The notes under the pieces are model-generated. The model did not search any database. It saw nothing but the letters and a program-made list of their open reading frames with translations, and was not told the DNA's origin. Below are positions 37,252-46,437 of a stretch of DNA of 64,000 bases, in pieces (the stretch's first letter is position 1; each line of letters starts with the position of its first letter). A program made the position numbers and the translations under genes. Source of the DNA: Stratiformator vulcanicus (lineage in GTDB: Bacteria > Planctomycetota > Planctomycetia > Planctomycetales > Planctomycetaceae); assembly GCF_007744515.1 (NCBI RefSeq), contig NZ_CP036268.1, positions 2,767,712-2,831,711 on the forward strand, in the 5' to 3' direction.

Positions 37252-38325
37252 TCAGCGGCTCAGGGCATCAATCACGAGTTGCCCCATCTCCTGGGTGCCG
37301 ATCGATGGTCCGCCGCGGGCCAGATCGGCCGTGCGATGTCCTGCCTCAAGAACGCCATCAACCGCGTTCTCAATGGCCGTGGCTTCGGTTTCGAGCGCGA
37401 GCGAATGCCGCAGCAGCATGGCGACGGCGAGCAATGTCGCGAGCGGGTTGGCAATGCCTTTGCCCGCAATGTCCGGGGCCGATCCGTGAATCGGTTCGTA
37501 AAGCCCCGGGCCGTCAGATCCGATTGAAGCCGAGGGAAGCAATCCCAGTGATCCGGTCAACATGGACGCTTCGTCGGTCAGGATGTCACCGAACAAATTG
37601 CCCGTGACGACGACGTCGAAGTCGCGTGGCCGCGAGAGCAAATGCATTGCCATCGCGTCGACCAGCACAACGTCGTATTCGACATCGGAGAACTCTTCTT
37701 TCATGACCGAGGCCGCGACCCGTCGCCACAGCCGAGACACCTCCAATACGTTGGCTTTGTCGACTGAAGTCACTTTCTCACGGCGCTTGCGGGCGGCTTC
37801 GCCGGCCAGCCGCACGATGCGTTCGATCTCACTGGGGCGGTAAGCCATCTCATTGAAGACGAGCTCTTCGCCATTTTCTTCTCGTTGGCCCGAATTCCCG
37901 AAATAGATGCCGCCGGTCAATTCGCGAAAAAACAAGATGTCGGTCCCGCGAACGATTTCGTTCTTAAGCGGCGACGCATCCAGCAGTGATTCGTAGGTGC
38001 GGATCGGGCGGAGATTGGCGTATAACCCCATTTCCTTTCGAATCTTCAGAAGCCCCTGTTCGGGCCGAACGCTCGCCGTCGGATCATCCCACTTCGGTCC
38101 GCCGACGGCTCCGAGCAACACCGCATCGGCCGCTTTGCACACTTCGAGCGTTTCGTCAGGCAAAGCCGTTCCGGTCTGGTCAATCGCGATCCCGCCGATC
38201 AACGCGGACTGCAAATGGAATTGGTGACCAAATTGATCGGCCACGGCTCCGAGACATTTCTCCGCAACCGCAACGATCTCCGGACCGATGCCGTCGCCCG
38301 GCAGTAATACAATTTTCGCTTCCAC
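37252..38325 (-). CDS. leuB: 3-isopropylmalate dehydrogenase
   Basis: 357 residues from a GTG at 38325, preceded by AAGGA 7 nt upstream. A longer open frame to 38526 exists but its extra 67 residues are not LeuB-like. The protein starts with [19 protein letters not shown], contains the NAD-binding and substrate motifs [42 protein letters not shown] and [17 protein letters not shown]-like [16 protein letters not shown], and ends with [18 protein letters not shown]. It oxidatively decarboxylates 3-isopropylmalate to 2-oxoisocaproate in leucine biosynthesis. It is convergent with egtD, and no other leu gene is adjacent. Confidence 0.96.
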   Translation of the reverse strand: MEAKIVLLPGDGIGPEIVAVAEKCLGAVADQFGHQFHLQSALIGGIAIDQTGTALPDETLEVCKAADAVLLGAVGGPKWDDPTASVRPEQGLLKIRKEMGLYANLRPIRTYESLLDASPLKNEIVRGTDILFFRELTGGIYFGNSGQREENGEELVFNEMAYRPSEIERIVRLAGEAARKRREKVTSVDKANVLEVSRLWRRVAASVMKEEFSDVEYDVVLVDAMAMHLLSRPRDFDVVVTGNLFGDILTDEASMLTGSLGLLPSASIGSDGPGLYEPIHGSAPDIAGKGIANPLATLLAVAMLLRHSLALETEATAIENAVDGVLEAGHRTADLARGGPSIGTQEMGQLVIDALSR

Positions 38326-38686
38326 GCGTAGTTCCTTCAGCAGCTTCAAGAGGCCGGCGGAACATCGAATGCAGCCGCCGGTCAGTTCAGATTTCGACCA
38401 GTCGGCGACTGTAGCGGCACGCGCCTTTTCGAGCCAGCGTCTCGGCCTGCTGCGACATTCTCGGCTGAGTCGGACAACTGTTTCGATTATCGGGATGACG
38501 GAGCCCGCGCAATAGCCGCTGCTCAAGGCGACCCTGCGGGCCGATCGTTCGGGACCGAAGTTTTCGGACCGGACAGACGATGTTGAGAAAGAGCGAGCAT
38601 GAGGCCCGGAAAGAGTGCATCAAGACGGAACTGATCGACAGACTGATCGCCGACCCCCCGTCTGCGACACAAGAGACGCTCGAATC
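38326..38686. other. Divergent intergenic region between leuB and a small membrane protein
   Basis: About 360 bp that should hold the promoters of both flanking genes. Open frames in it are antisense or low-complexity, and no leucine-rich leader peptide or attenuator-like hairpin series was recognised upstream of leuB. Confidence 0.5.
38333..38337 (-). promoter_or_regulatory. Ribosome-binding site deciding the leuB GTG start
   Basis: AAGGA on the minus strand, 7 nt before the GTG at 38325. It selects this start over the long upstream extension and gives a LeuB of normal length. Confidence 0.75.
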
Positions 38687-38971
38687 ATGATCCGCGCCAT
38701 CTTTTTTTCGACCGGCCTTTTCATCTCCCTCTGCGGAGCCATTTTGCTCGGGGTCGATCGACTCGTGCTCAATCCCAACGTCTTTGCCGATACGGCGGTG
38801 TCGAGTCAGGGCCGACCGTGGTACACGCACATGATGTATCAGCGGACCGACACGATCAGCGGGTTCACGGAAACCATTTTCGAGCCACCCGACTGGGTTT
38901 CATTTGCACTGCTGTCGATCGGAGCGGTCGTCGTGCTTTACTCGATCGCGATCCCGCGAAAGTCGAAGTAG
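38687..38971 (+). CDS. Small two-helix membrane protein of unknown function
   Basis: 94 residues from the ATG at 38687. The first hydrophobic segment, IFFSTGLFISLCGAILLG, lies at residues 5-22 and the second, VSFALLSIGAVVVLYSIAI, near 71-89; a polar loop of about 45 residues with FTETIFEPPDW lies between them. The protein ends in the basic RKSK. The topology and composition look real, but no family is recognised. It is isolated, with leuB divergent upstream and the response regulator convergent downstream. Confidence 0.7.
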   Translation: MIRAIFFSTGLFISLCGAILLGVDRLVLNPNVFADTAVSSQGRPWYTHMMYQRTDTISGFTETIFEPPDWVSFALLSIGAVVVLYSIAIPRKSK

Positions 38972-39086
38972 GGCACCGGTCCGACTGGCATTGGCGCGGC
39001 GAAATCAGCGGAATTGTTAAGCACCTCGAAAGATCTCGTCGTATCGTACGATGGTGCAGCCCGATAGCTGCGTTTTCCCGTCGCGC

Positions 39087-39118
39087 AAAAAAACGAGCGA
39101 GACTTCTGCCTCGCTCGT
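39087..39118 (-). terminator. Rho-independent terminator after the sigma-54 response regulator
   Basis: On the minus strand, a perfect 9-bp stem ACGAGCGAG/CTCGCTCGT with an 8-nt loop is followed by a run of T (A7 on the plus strand at 39087-39093). It lies about 28 bp past the response-regulator stop codon. Confidence 0.9.
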
Positions 39119-39145
39119 CTTGAAGCATCGAATTGTGTGCGGAGC

Positions 39146-40555
39146 CTAGCTCATGGCCGATTCGCGGGCCATCTCCTCCTCGAACTCGATCTTGTACCGC
39201 TTCATCTTTTTGTACAGCGTCGTGCGGTTGATGCCGAGTGTCTTGGCCGTGGCCTGTCGGTTCCATCCGTTGGAATTGAGGGCGTCGATGATCAATTGGC
39301 GTTCCGGCTCGGCCATTTTGGCCTTGAGGGAGCCGGCGGATTGGGTACCGGCCGTCAGAGTGCGAGAGGAATCCTCTTTACGCAGAGACTCCGGCAGGTC
39401 GGCCGCACTGATCACGTCGCGGCGAGCAAGCACGACCGCCCGTTCGACAACGTTGACTAATTCGCGGACGTTTCCGGGCCACTTGTAGCTTTGGAGCAAC
39501 CGCAAGGCTGACTCGTCAAAGCCTTTGACGTCGCGACCCGACTGTTCGCGGAAATGGGACAGGTAGTGCTCGGCGAGTAACGGGATATCTCCGATCCGTT
39601 CGCGGAGTGGCGGCTGGGTCATCGAAATGACGTTGATGCGGTAGTAGAGGTCCTCCCGGAATTCTCCTTTCCGCACCATCTCTTCCAGATCAGCATTCGT
39701 CGCAAGAATGAGCCGGACGTCGACCTTGTGAGTCTTGTCTCCGCCGACCGCTTCGAACTCGCGATCCTGAATGGCCCGCAAGAGTTTGATTTGCAGTCCC
39801 GGCGATGCCGTCGCGATCTCGTCGAGAAAGAGCGTTCCGCCATCGGCCTGCAGGAATTTGCCGTCCTTGTCGTTGTTGGCTCCGGTAAACGAGCCTTTGA
39901 CGTGGCCGAACAGTTCGCTTTCCAACAGATTTTCCGGAAGCGCTCCGCACGCGACTTCCACGAACGGCTGGTCGCGTCGGTCGCTGAGTTGATGCACAGC
40001 GCGGGCGGTCATCGTTTTGCCGGTGCCGCTTTCGCCGAGGATGAGGACCGTCGTCCGGGTGTCGGCGACCGATTCGATCAAGTCGAACATCCGCTGCATT
40101 TTGAAGTCGCGACCGACGATCTTCCCGAGGCCGAACCGCTCGTCGAGTTGCTGCCGTAATGAGCGGTTTTCGGACGCAATTTGTCGTCGTTCGATTCCCC
40201 GACGAATCGCCAGCGAAAGTTCTTCGTCGATCAGCGGCTTGGTCAGATAATCGAATGCACCCAGTCGAATAGCGTCGACCGCTCCTTCGATCGTGCCGTA
40301 ACCGGTGAGCAGAACGAAGAGGGTGTCGGGAACGTTTTCGGTGGCCCACTCGAGCACTTTGAAGCCGTCTTCATCGGGCAGACTGACGTCGCAGACGACA
40401 AGATCGAACGGATAATCTCGCATCCGTTCCTTACCCTCGCGGGCATCGCAAGCGGTTTCGACCCGATATCCGAGGCCGCGAAGATAGTCGGCCATGGCTT
40501 CACGGAGGTCACGGTCATCGTCGATGACGAGCAGCGAGCCTTCTGTGTTTTTCAT
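39146..40555 (-). CDS. Sigma-54-dependent response regulator (NtrC family)
   Basis: 469 residues from the ATG at 40555, which has GAGGGG just upstream. The receiver domain (1-120) has the acidic pocket IDDDRD, the phosphoacceptor Asp56 in [13 protein letters not shown], and KP at 107. The AAA+ domain has Walker A GESGTGKT (174-181), the sigma-54 loop GSFTGA (221-226, a variant of GAFTGA) and Walker [11 protein letters not shown] Fis-type HTH ends the protein ([21 protein letters not shown]). It activates sigma-54 promoters after phosphorylation. No histidine kinase gene is adjacent, so it is an orphan regulator here. A clear terminator follows it. Confidence 0.96.
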   Translation of the reverse strand: MKNTEGSLLVIDDDRDLREAMADYLRGLGYRVETACDAREGKERMRDYPFDLVVCDVSLPDEDGFKVLEWATENVPDTLFVLLTGYGTIEGAVDAIRLGAFDYLTKPLIDEELSLAIRRGIERRQIASENRSLRQQLDERFGLGKIVGRDFKMQRMFDLIESVADTRTTVLILGESGTGKTMTARAVHQLSDRRDQPFVEVACGALPENLLESELFGHVKGSFTGANNDKDGKFLQADGGTLFLDEIATASPGLQIKLLRAIQDREFEAVGGDKTHKVDVRLILATNADLEEMVRKGEFREDLYYRINVISMTQPPLRERIGDIPLLAEHYLSHFREQSGRDVKGFDESALRLLQSYKWPGNVRELVNVVERAVVLARRDVISAADLPESLRKEDSSRTLTAGTQSAGSLKAKMAEPERQLIIDALNSNGWNRQATAKTLGINRTTLYKKMKRYKIEFEEEMARESAMS

Positions 40556-40970
40556 TGGTTCCCCTCTGCGGCGGTTGTGCAGCCGATTAGCAAGAGCCGG
40601 CAATCGAGCCGACCGATCGAGTACCGCCTGTTGCGAATGTCTCGTGAGTTTCGGATGGTGAAGCGAAGCAGCGCAGTTGGAGCATTCATTGCCCGGACGA
40701 CACCGTTCGGCTGTCAATTTGTTTCAGTTGAGGGGTTGGGGAAACCTACGTCGGGGTTGCCGGAGGTCAACAAAAGTCGGTGTCCGCAGGTTGTTTTCCC
40801 GAAACGTCGTCGGGGCACCCGGCAGAATCGTCAATATCGAATCACCGATACCCCAATGCACCGCGGTTGCTGACAGATAGGCGCGGGGGTAAAGTCGTCA
40901 ATTCGCCGAATTGTTCACTCTGACAGTCCGGCGGGAACAGGCCGGGTCGCGTCGACAGGAAAGCTTGGCA
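40556..40970. other. Divergent intergenic region without a recognisable gene
   Basis: About 415 bp between the response-regulator and metallophosphoesterase starts, presumably carrying both promoters. I looked for GG-N10-GC sigma-54 sites and found no convincing one. Short frames here are basic and not protein-like. Confidence 0.5.
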
Positions 40971-41714
40971 TTGAAGGCGTTCATCAGCGACATTCATGGA
41001 AATCTCGAGGCGCTCGAAGCGGTTTTGGCCGACATCGAAGCGCAGGATATTTCTGAAATTTACTGCTTCGGCGATATCATCGGTTACGGCCCCGATCCGA
41101 TCGCTTGCATTGATCGCGTGATGAAGGCCAGCAACATGACGCTGCTGGGAAATCACGATCAGGCGGCGCTGTTCGACCCCGAGGGCTTCAACGCCGGGGC
41201 CGAACGAGCCATTTTCTGGACGCGAAAGATATTGGAGTCGGACCGCGGGCCGAGTGCCGATGAGCGTTGGGAGTTTCTGAGCGGCTTGCCGCGCATGAAG
41301 AAGGAGGGGGACTTCCTGTTCGTCCACGGATCAGCCCGCAACCCGCTTAATGAATATGTCTTCCCGGAAGACATCTACAATCAGCGTAAGATGGAAAAGA
41401 TTTTCGGGCTCGTCGATCGCTACTGTTTTCAAGGGCACACGCACATCGCGGGCGTGTTCACCGCGGACCTCGATTTCGTAGCCCCGGAAGAGACCGACTT
41501 TCGGTTCGAACTGTCCGACGCCAAAGCGTTGGTCAACGTCGGTTCGGTTGGTCAGCCTCGAAACGGTGATCCGCGAGCGCAGTATGTGACCGTTGACGAT
41601 CGCACCGTGACCTTTCGGCGGATCGAATACCCGCTGGAAACCACTCGAAAAAAGATTTACGACATCGCGGACCTCGATAACTTCCTTGGTGACCGCCTCG
41701 TCGACGGCCGGTAG
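40971..41714 (+). CDS. Metallophosphoesterase (YfcE/calcineurin-like)
   Basis: About 247 residues starting at a TTG (40971) that gives the usual family start [19 protein letters not shown]; a second TTG at 40965 is possible and is close to an AGGA site. The binuclear-metal motifs are all visible: [33 protein letters not shown] and QGHTHIAG. The protein should hydrolyse phosphomono- or diesters with Mn2+ or Fe2+ in the cytoplasm; the substrate is not determinable. It is about 100 bp upstream of yidC on the same strand and may share its transcript. Confidence 0.88.
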   Translation: MKAFISDIHGNLEALEAVLADIEAQDISEIYCFGDIIGYGPDPIACIDRVMKASNMTLLGNHDQAALFDPEGFNAGAERAIFWTRKILESDRGPSADERWEFLSGLPRMKKEGDFLFVHGSARNPLNEYVFPEDIYNQRKMEKIFGLVDRYCFQGHTHIAGVFTADLDFVAPEETDFRFELSDAKALVNVGSVGQPRNGDPRAQYVTVDDRTVTFRRIEYPLETTRKKIYDIADLDNFLGDRLVDGR

Positions 41715-41817
41715 TCCTCATTAGCGTCAGCGTACTTTATAGACCCGATAGTGCCGCTGAACCTGCGTCTTTCCTCCCGTCGTACGTGGCGACATTAAAA
41801 TCTACTTGGTGAAGAGT

Positions 41818-43905
41818 ATGGATCATCAAAAGCGCCTTGTGCTTTTCATGGTCATTTCGTGCGCATTTCTGCTCGTCTGGACTTACATCCGGCCTGCGCC
41901 CGTGCCGAATCGAAACAAGCCCGCCGAGGTGGAAGCCCCCGAACTGGCGGCCCGTCCGCCGGTCGAGGCACTGCGACCGGGGCAACAACCCGCGCGGCCG
42001 GCCGGGTTGCCCGATCATCCCAACGAAATCATCAGTCTCGGTTCACTCGACCCGAACTCGGGTTATTTCATGCGGGTCAACGTGACCTCGCGCGGCGCCG
42101 CGGTCGAGTCGGTCGAACTCAACGATCCGCGCTATCGCGATCTTGATGACCGGAAACGCTCGCTCCGTGTTGTCGGTACGAACGCGGCCGATGTTCCGAC
42201 ACTCGCCACAGACATCCCCTTGATCAATGCCCAGTTGCCAAATGACGAACGGACGCAGTCGATCGACTGGAAGGTCATTGAGCGCATCAAGGACGAGCAA
42301 AGCCCGAACATCACACGTGGCGTTGTCCTCGGCCTCAAGTCGCCCGACGGCTCTTTCGAAGTCCGCAAGCGGTATGTTCTTCGCCGCGGCGTCGATGTCG
42401 ATGAAATCCCGGAATCAGGCCCGACGGAAGCGCAGCGGGATAAAGTTCCGGCAGGCTACCTTGTCGACTCCGCATTGCAGTTTCGAAATTTGACCGGCGG
42501 GCAGACGTCAGTTCGCTACGAATTGCAGGGGCCAACTGGACTGCCGCTGGAAAATGAAGCTCACACCAGCAAGTACCGCGACTTGGAGTTGGGCTTCATT
42601 GAACCGGATGGCGGATTTAACGACGTGCAGTTCAGCGCGGGCGCCGTCGTTGAGAGAGCCGATGCCGTGCGCGAAGCGCTGGTTGCCGGTCAGGCCCCGC
42701 CGACGGACGATTGGACCGACCCTCTGCGGTACGCCGGTGTCGAGATTCAGTATTTCGTCGCGTTGGTATTTCCGACGCGGCCCGACGGCGTGACCGCTGC
42801 GGAAATGCCGATCATTGACCGGACGGTACCTGATCTAATCACCGCGGACGACAAGAAAGCGGCAAAAAGCGATATCAGCCTGCGGATGCGATCGGTCGAT
42901 ATCGACCTGCCGCCGAACGGCGAAAAAATTCACCGCTTTACCCTTTATGCCGGACCGCAGCGCAAGGACCTTCTTAAGCCTCTCGGCGCTGGTTCCGTCA
43001 TGGACCTCGGTTGGTTCTGGTTCGTCAGCGAGGCGATGCTCTACCTGCTGCATTTCCTGCACGACGTCGGCATTCCGTACGGTTTCGCGATTATCTGCAT
43101 GACGGTGCTGGTTCGATCGGCGATGTTCCCGCTGTCTCGGAAGCAAGCCATCAGCGCCGCACGCATGAAGGATTTGCAGCCGAAGATTGAAGAACTCAAA
43201 AAGAAGTACGGCGAAGATCGGGAGAAGCTCGGCCGGGCGCAAATGGAACTGTTCGCCAAAGAAGGCATCAATCCGATCGCGGGATGCCTGCCGATCGTGC
43301 TGCAATTACCGATCTTTATCGGTCTGTATTCCGCCTTAAATAACTCTGTCGATCTGCGGATGGCGCACTTCTTTTACATCGACAATCTCGCCGCGCCCGA
43401 CCAATTGTTTCACCTTCCGTTCGAATTGCCGATTCTTAATACATCCGCATTTAATTTGCTGCCGATCATCACGGTCGTGTTGTTCTACTTCCAGCAGAAA
43501 TTGTTTATGCCGCCGGCGACATCTCCTGAGCAGGAGATGCAGTATAAAATGATGAGCGTCATGCCGCTCTTCATGGGCTTCTTCTTTTATCACGTGCCGG
43601 CCGGGCTGTGCGTTTACTTTATCTCCTCGAGTTTGTGGAGCGTGGCCGAGCGAAAGTTGCTGGCGAAGCACCGTAAACCTGATGATCCGCCGGCGGAGTC
43701 TGACGATGCGCCGGTGAATAAATTCGCGAAAGAGAAAGCGAAAAAGCCGAAGAGTTTCTGGTCGAAACTTCTCGAAAGCGTCGACGAAGCAAAGCGCGAA
43801 GCCGAATTGAGCGACAGCGGAGGTCGAAACAATGGCCGAGGACGCAACGACGGCAAGTCCGGTGGCGGTGGAGGCCGACGCAAAAAGTCTAAATCACCTC
43901 GCTAA
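41818..43905 (+). CDS. yidC: Membrane protein insertase YidC
   Basis: 695 residues from the ATG at 41818 (a TTG at 41806 is less likely). The N-terminal anchor RLVLFMVISCAFLLVWTYI is followed by a large periplasmic domain (about 60-390). The conserved five-helix insertase core comes next: IPYGFAIICMTVLVRSAMFPLSRKQ, the cytoplasmic hairpin ARMKDLQPKIEELKKKYGED, NPIAGCLPIVLQLPIFIGL and FFFYHVPAGLCVYF. A basic tail rich in K, R and G (GGGGRRKKSKSP) probably contacts ribosomes. YidC inserts and folds inner-membrane proteins with or without SecYEG. It lies 36 bp upstream of mnmE, an arrangement commonly conserved in bacteria (yidC-mnmE). Confidence 0.97.
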   Translation: MDHQKRLVLFMVISCAFLLVWTYIRPAPVPNRNKPAEVEAPELAARPPVEALRPGQQPARPAGLPDHPNEIISLGSLDPNSGYFMRVNVTSRGAAVESVELNDPRYRDLDDRKRSLRVVGTNAADVPTLATDIPLINAQLPNDERTQSIDWKVIERIKDEQSPNITRGVVLGLKSPDGSFEVRKRYVLRRGVDVDEIPESGPTEAQRDKVPAGYLVDSALQFRNLTGGQTSVRYELQGPTGLPLENEAHTSKYRDLELGFIEPDGGFNDVQFSAGAVVERADAVREALVAGQAPPTDDWTDPLRYAGVEIQYFVALVFPTRPDGVTAAEMPIIDRTVPDLITADDKKAAKSDISLRMRSVDIDLPPNGEKIHRFTLYAGPQRKDLLKPLGAGSVMDLGWFWFVSEAMLYLLHFLHDVGIPYGFAIICMTVLVRSAMFPLSRKQAISAARMKDLQPKIEELKKKYGEDREKLGRAQMELFAKEGINPIAGCLPIVLQLPIFIGLYSALNNSVDLRMAHFFYIDNLAAPDQLFHLPFELPILNTSAFNLLPIITVVLFYFQQKLFMPPATSPEQEMQYKMMSVMPLFMGFFFYHVPAGLCVYFISSSLWSVAERKLLAKHRKPDDPPAESDDAPVNKFAKEKAKKPKSFWSKLLESVDEAKREAELSDSGGRNNGRGRNDGKSGGGGGRRKKSKSPR

Positions 43906-43941
43906 TGTTTTTGTTCACGGCATCGCGTTCGGGCTGATCCG

Positions 43942-45330
43942 ATGCGAATCGATCTCGATGACGTCATTGCGGCGGTCGCTTCCCCGGCGGGACGTGCAAT
44001 TCGCGGAATCGTGCGGGCGTCCGGACCGGGTTTGGTCGACGTCGTTTCGAAGTGCTTTCGAGCAACCGACGGAACGAAGCTGAACGATGTCGCCGGGCCG
44101 AAGCGCATTCCCGGTCGACTTCGCCTAGCTGATACTCAGGTCGATCTTCCCACGGCCCTTCACTATTGGCCGACGCGGCGGAGCTTTACCGGCCAACCGG
44201 CGGCGGAGTTTCACACGTTCGGCTCACCGCCGCTTCTTGAACTTATTGTGACGACCCTTTGCCGCAACGGTGCCCGCCCGGCCCGCCCCGGCGAGTTCAC
44301 CCTCCGCGCATTTCTGGCCGGTCGGCTTGACCTGACAGAGGCAGAAGCAGTGCTCGGCGTCATTGATGCCACGGCGCCGGACGAGCTCGATATCGCCCTG
44401 CGGCAACTTGCCGGCGGACTATCGGGACGGCTGGCAACGGTCCGACAAAGCCTGATCGAACTGCTTGGCGACCTAGAAGCCGGTTTGGACTTTGTCGAGG
44501 AAGACATTGAATTCGTTACTCGCGACGACATCGCAAGCCGACTTAGTGTCGCCAGTCAAGTTCTCAGTCGAATCGCGTCGGACGCGGGCAGCCGCATGAC
44601 CGATGCCACAAGACCGGTTGTCGTATTGGCAGGACTACCGAACGCGGGTAAAAGTTCGCTGTTCAATGCGCTGATCGGACGTGAGCAGGCCGTTGTTTCA
44701 CCGATCGCGGGCACGACACGCGATTACCTCTCCGCACAAATCACCTGCGGCGAACTTAACGTCGAGATCGTCGATACCGCCGGTTGGGAACACCGCATTG
44801 ATGACCTGTCGACGCAAGCTCAAACGCTACGACTTGAGCAGTTGCGCAGAGCCGATCTCATTTTGTGGTGTGTACCGGCCGACTTGGATGAGGTTGAATG
44901 TCAGGCCGATGATCAGCTTCGTCGCGACTCTCAATTCGACCAGGACCGGCTCTTGGTTGTCGGCACGAAGTGCGATGTTGCCGCATCGGCGACGGGTCGG
45001 GATGATGTCAGTCAAACAATGCCTGTGGTCTCGATTCATCAGCCACGAACTCTCGCCGATCTTACAAATCGCATCGGCCAAATCATCAGTAAAGGGCAAG
45101 GCACGCGGACGGAAATGATTGGTGCAACGGCGGCTCGCTCAGAAGATACCGTCCGGCGAGCGCTCAGCGGCGTGCAAAGTGCGATCCTCGCGGCAGAGTC
45201 AGGCGCGGGGGACGAAATCGTCGCAGCCGAAATCCGTGAAGCATTAACCGCAATCGCCGAAATGCTCGGCGAAACCTATACCGACGACATCCTCGATGTT
45301 GTTTTCTCGAAGTTCTGCATCGGTAAGTAA
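43942..45330 (+). CDS. mnmE: tRNA modification GTPase MnmE
   Basis: 462 residues. The N-terminal formyl-tetrahydrofolate-binding domain has the characteristic GEFTLRAFLAGRLDLTEAEAV. The inserted G domain has G1 GLPNAGKS (231-238), G2 GTTRD and G3 DTAGWE, and the protein ends with the invariant FCIGK carrying the catalytic Cys459. With MnmG it makes the cmnm5 modification of wobble uridine in tRNAs. It follows yidC directly and is convergent with epmA. A shorter-than-usual G4 region (VGTKCDV) is present. Confidence 0.97.
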   Translation: MRIDLDDVIAAVASPAGRAIRGIVRASGPGLVDVVSKCFRATDGTKLNDVAGPKRIPGRLRLADTQVDLPTALHYWPTRRSFTGQPAAEFHTFGSPPLLELIVTTLCRNGARPARPGEFTLRAFLAGRLDLTEAEAVLGVIDATAPDELDIALRQLAGGLSGRLATVRQSLIELLGDLEAGLDFVEEDIEFVTRDDIASRLSVASQVLSRIASDAGSRMTDATRPVVVLAGLPNAGKSSLFNALIGREQAVVSPIAGTTRDYLSAQITCGELNVEIVDTAGWEHRIDDLSTQAQTLRLEQLRRADLILWCVPADLDEVECQADDQLRRDSQFDQDRLLVVGTKCDVAASATGRDDVSQTMPVVSIHQPRTLADLTNRIGQIISKGQGTRTEMIGATAARSEDTVRRALSGVQSAILAAESGAGDEIVAAEIREALTAIAEMLGETYTDDILDVVFSKFCIGK

Positions 45331-45420
45331 GTCCGGATCGACTCTTTAGTATCGATCGACTTGCCGACGCAAATTATTGTTCACTACCGCCTCAAGGGGA
45401 TGAAGATAATCGCGTTATCG

Positions 45421-46437
45421 TTAAGCGCGTTCGAACGGAAACGGCATGACTTCGTGGAGAGAAGTTTTCCCCAGTAATACGGCCAGCAATCGATCAAAGC
45501 CGAGCGCGACGCCTGAGCAGTTCGGCAACCCCGAGTCCATTGCATCGAGCAGACGGCTCTCTTCCGGCATCACCGGCTTGCCCAAGGTGGAGCGGCAACG
45601 ATTTTGTTCGGCTCCGCGAACTCGCAACTCGGCCGGGTCGAGCAATTCGTCGTAGCCGTTACAGATTTCAACACCATCGATATAGAGTTCGAATCGCATC
45701 GCAACACGGGGACCGTCTGGTTTCAGTCTCGCTAGCGCAGCCTGTGTTGCCGGATAGTCATATAGGAATGCGGGGCGATCAAGTCCGAGATTCGGTTCGA
45801 CCAATTCAGCGAGCAGAAGATTGCGCCACTCATCAATGGATGCTTCATCCGAATCGAGTGACTCCGGGATGACGAGCTGATGGTCTCGAGTCAAATCCAT
45901 TAATGCTTCGGCATTAAGATTGAGAATCTCCGTATTCGTCGCCTCGCGGAATGCCTTTATATAGGAGATGCGGTCGAACTTCTCCGGGCCGATACGGAGG
46001 CGTGGCGTTGCCACCGCCCCGGTCGATGCTGCCAATTCGCGAACGAGAGCTTCCGTGACCGTCATCTGATCGAAGTAGGTGCTATGTGGCGCGTACCATT
46101 CAATCATGGTGAATTCCGGATTGTGCCGGGCACCATGTTCCTGATCTCGAAAGGCTTTGCAAACTTGAAAGATCGGCCCGCTGCCGGCGGCCAGCAATCG
46201 CTTCATCGCGAACTCGGGCGACGTCTGCAAGAACCGCCGTTCCCCGCAGACGGTCGAAGTTAGCGGATCGATGTGAGTATCGATCACGACATCGCGCGAC
46301 AACAGCGGTGTTTCGACTTCGAGATACCCGCGTTCGCGAAAAAACTCGCGTACCCGAGCGAGCAACTGCGCGCGAAGACGGAGGGTGTCGAAAGACGTGG
46401 TCGGTCGCCAATCGTCGGAATGAACGAACCCGCTCAC
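45421..46437 (-). CDS. epmA: EF-P--(R)-beta-lysine ligase (EpmA/GenX/PoxA)
   Basis: 338 residues, start GTG at 46437, overlapping the dsbD-like stop by 4 bp (GTGA). It is a LysRS-II-like class II synthetase without the anticodon-binding domain. Motif 2 is FLQTSPEFAMKRLL...CKAFRDQEHGARHNPEFTMIEWY and motif 3 is GVALGFDRLLAVLLG. It attaches (R)-beta-lysine to a conserved lysine of elongation factor P, helping ribosomes through polyproline. EF-P and the lysine 2,3-aminomutase EpmB are not in the window. The overlap with a redox protein gene has no obvious functional reason. Confidence 0.94.
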   Translation of the reverse strand: MSGFVHSDDWRPTTSFDTLRLRAQLLARVREFFRERGYLEVETPLLSRDVVIDTHIDPLTSTVCGERRFLQTSPEFAMKRLLAAGSGPIFQVCKAFRDQEHGARHNPEFTMIEWYAPHSTYFDQMTVTEALVRELAASTGAVATPRLRIGPEKFDRISYIKAFREATNTEILNLNAEALMDLTRDHQLVIPESLDSDEASIDEWRNLLLAELVEPNLGLDRPAFLYDYPATQAALARLKPDGPRVAMRFELYIDGVEICNGYDELLDPAELRVRGAEQNRCRSTLGKPVMPEESRLLDAMDSGLPNCSGVALGFDRLLAVLLGKTSLHEVMPFPFERA

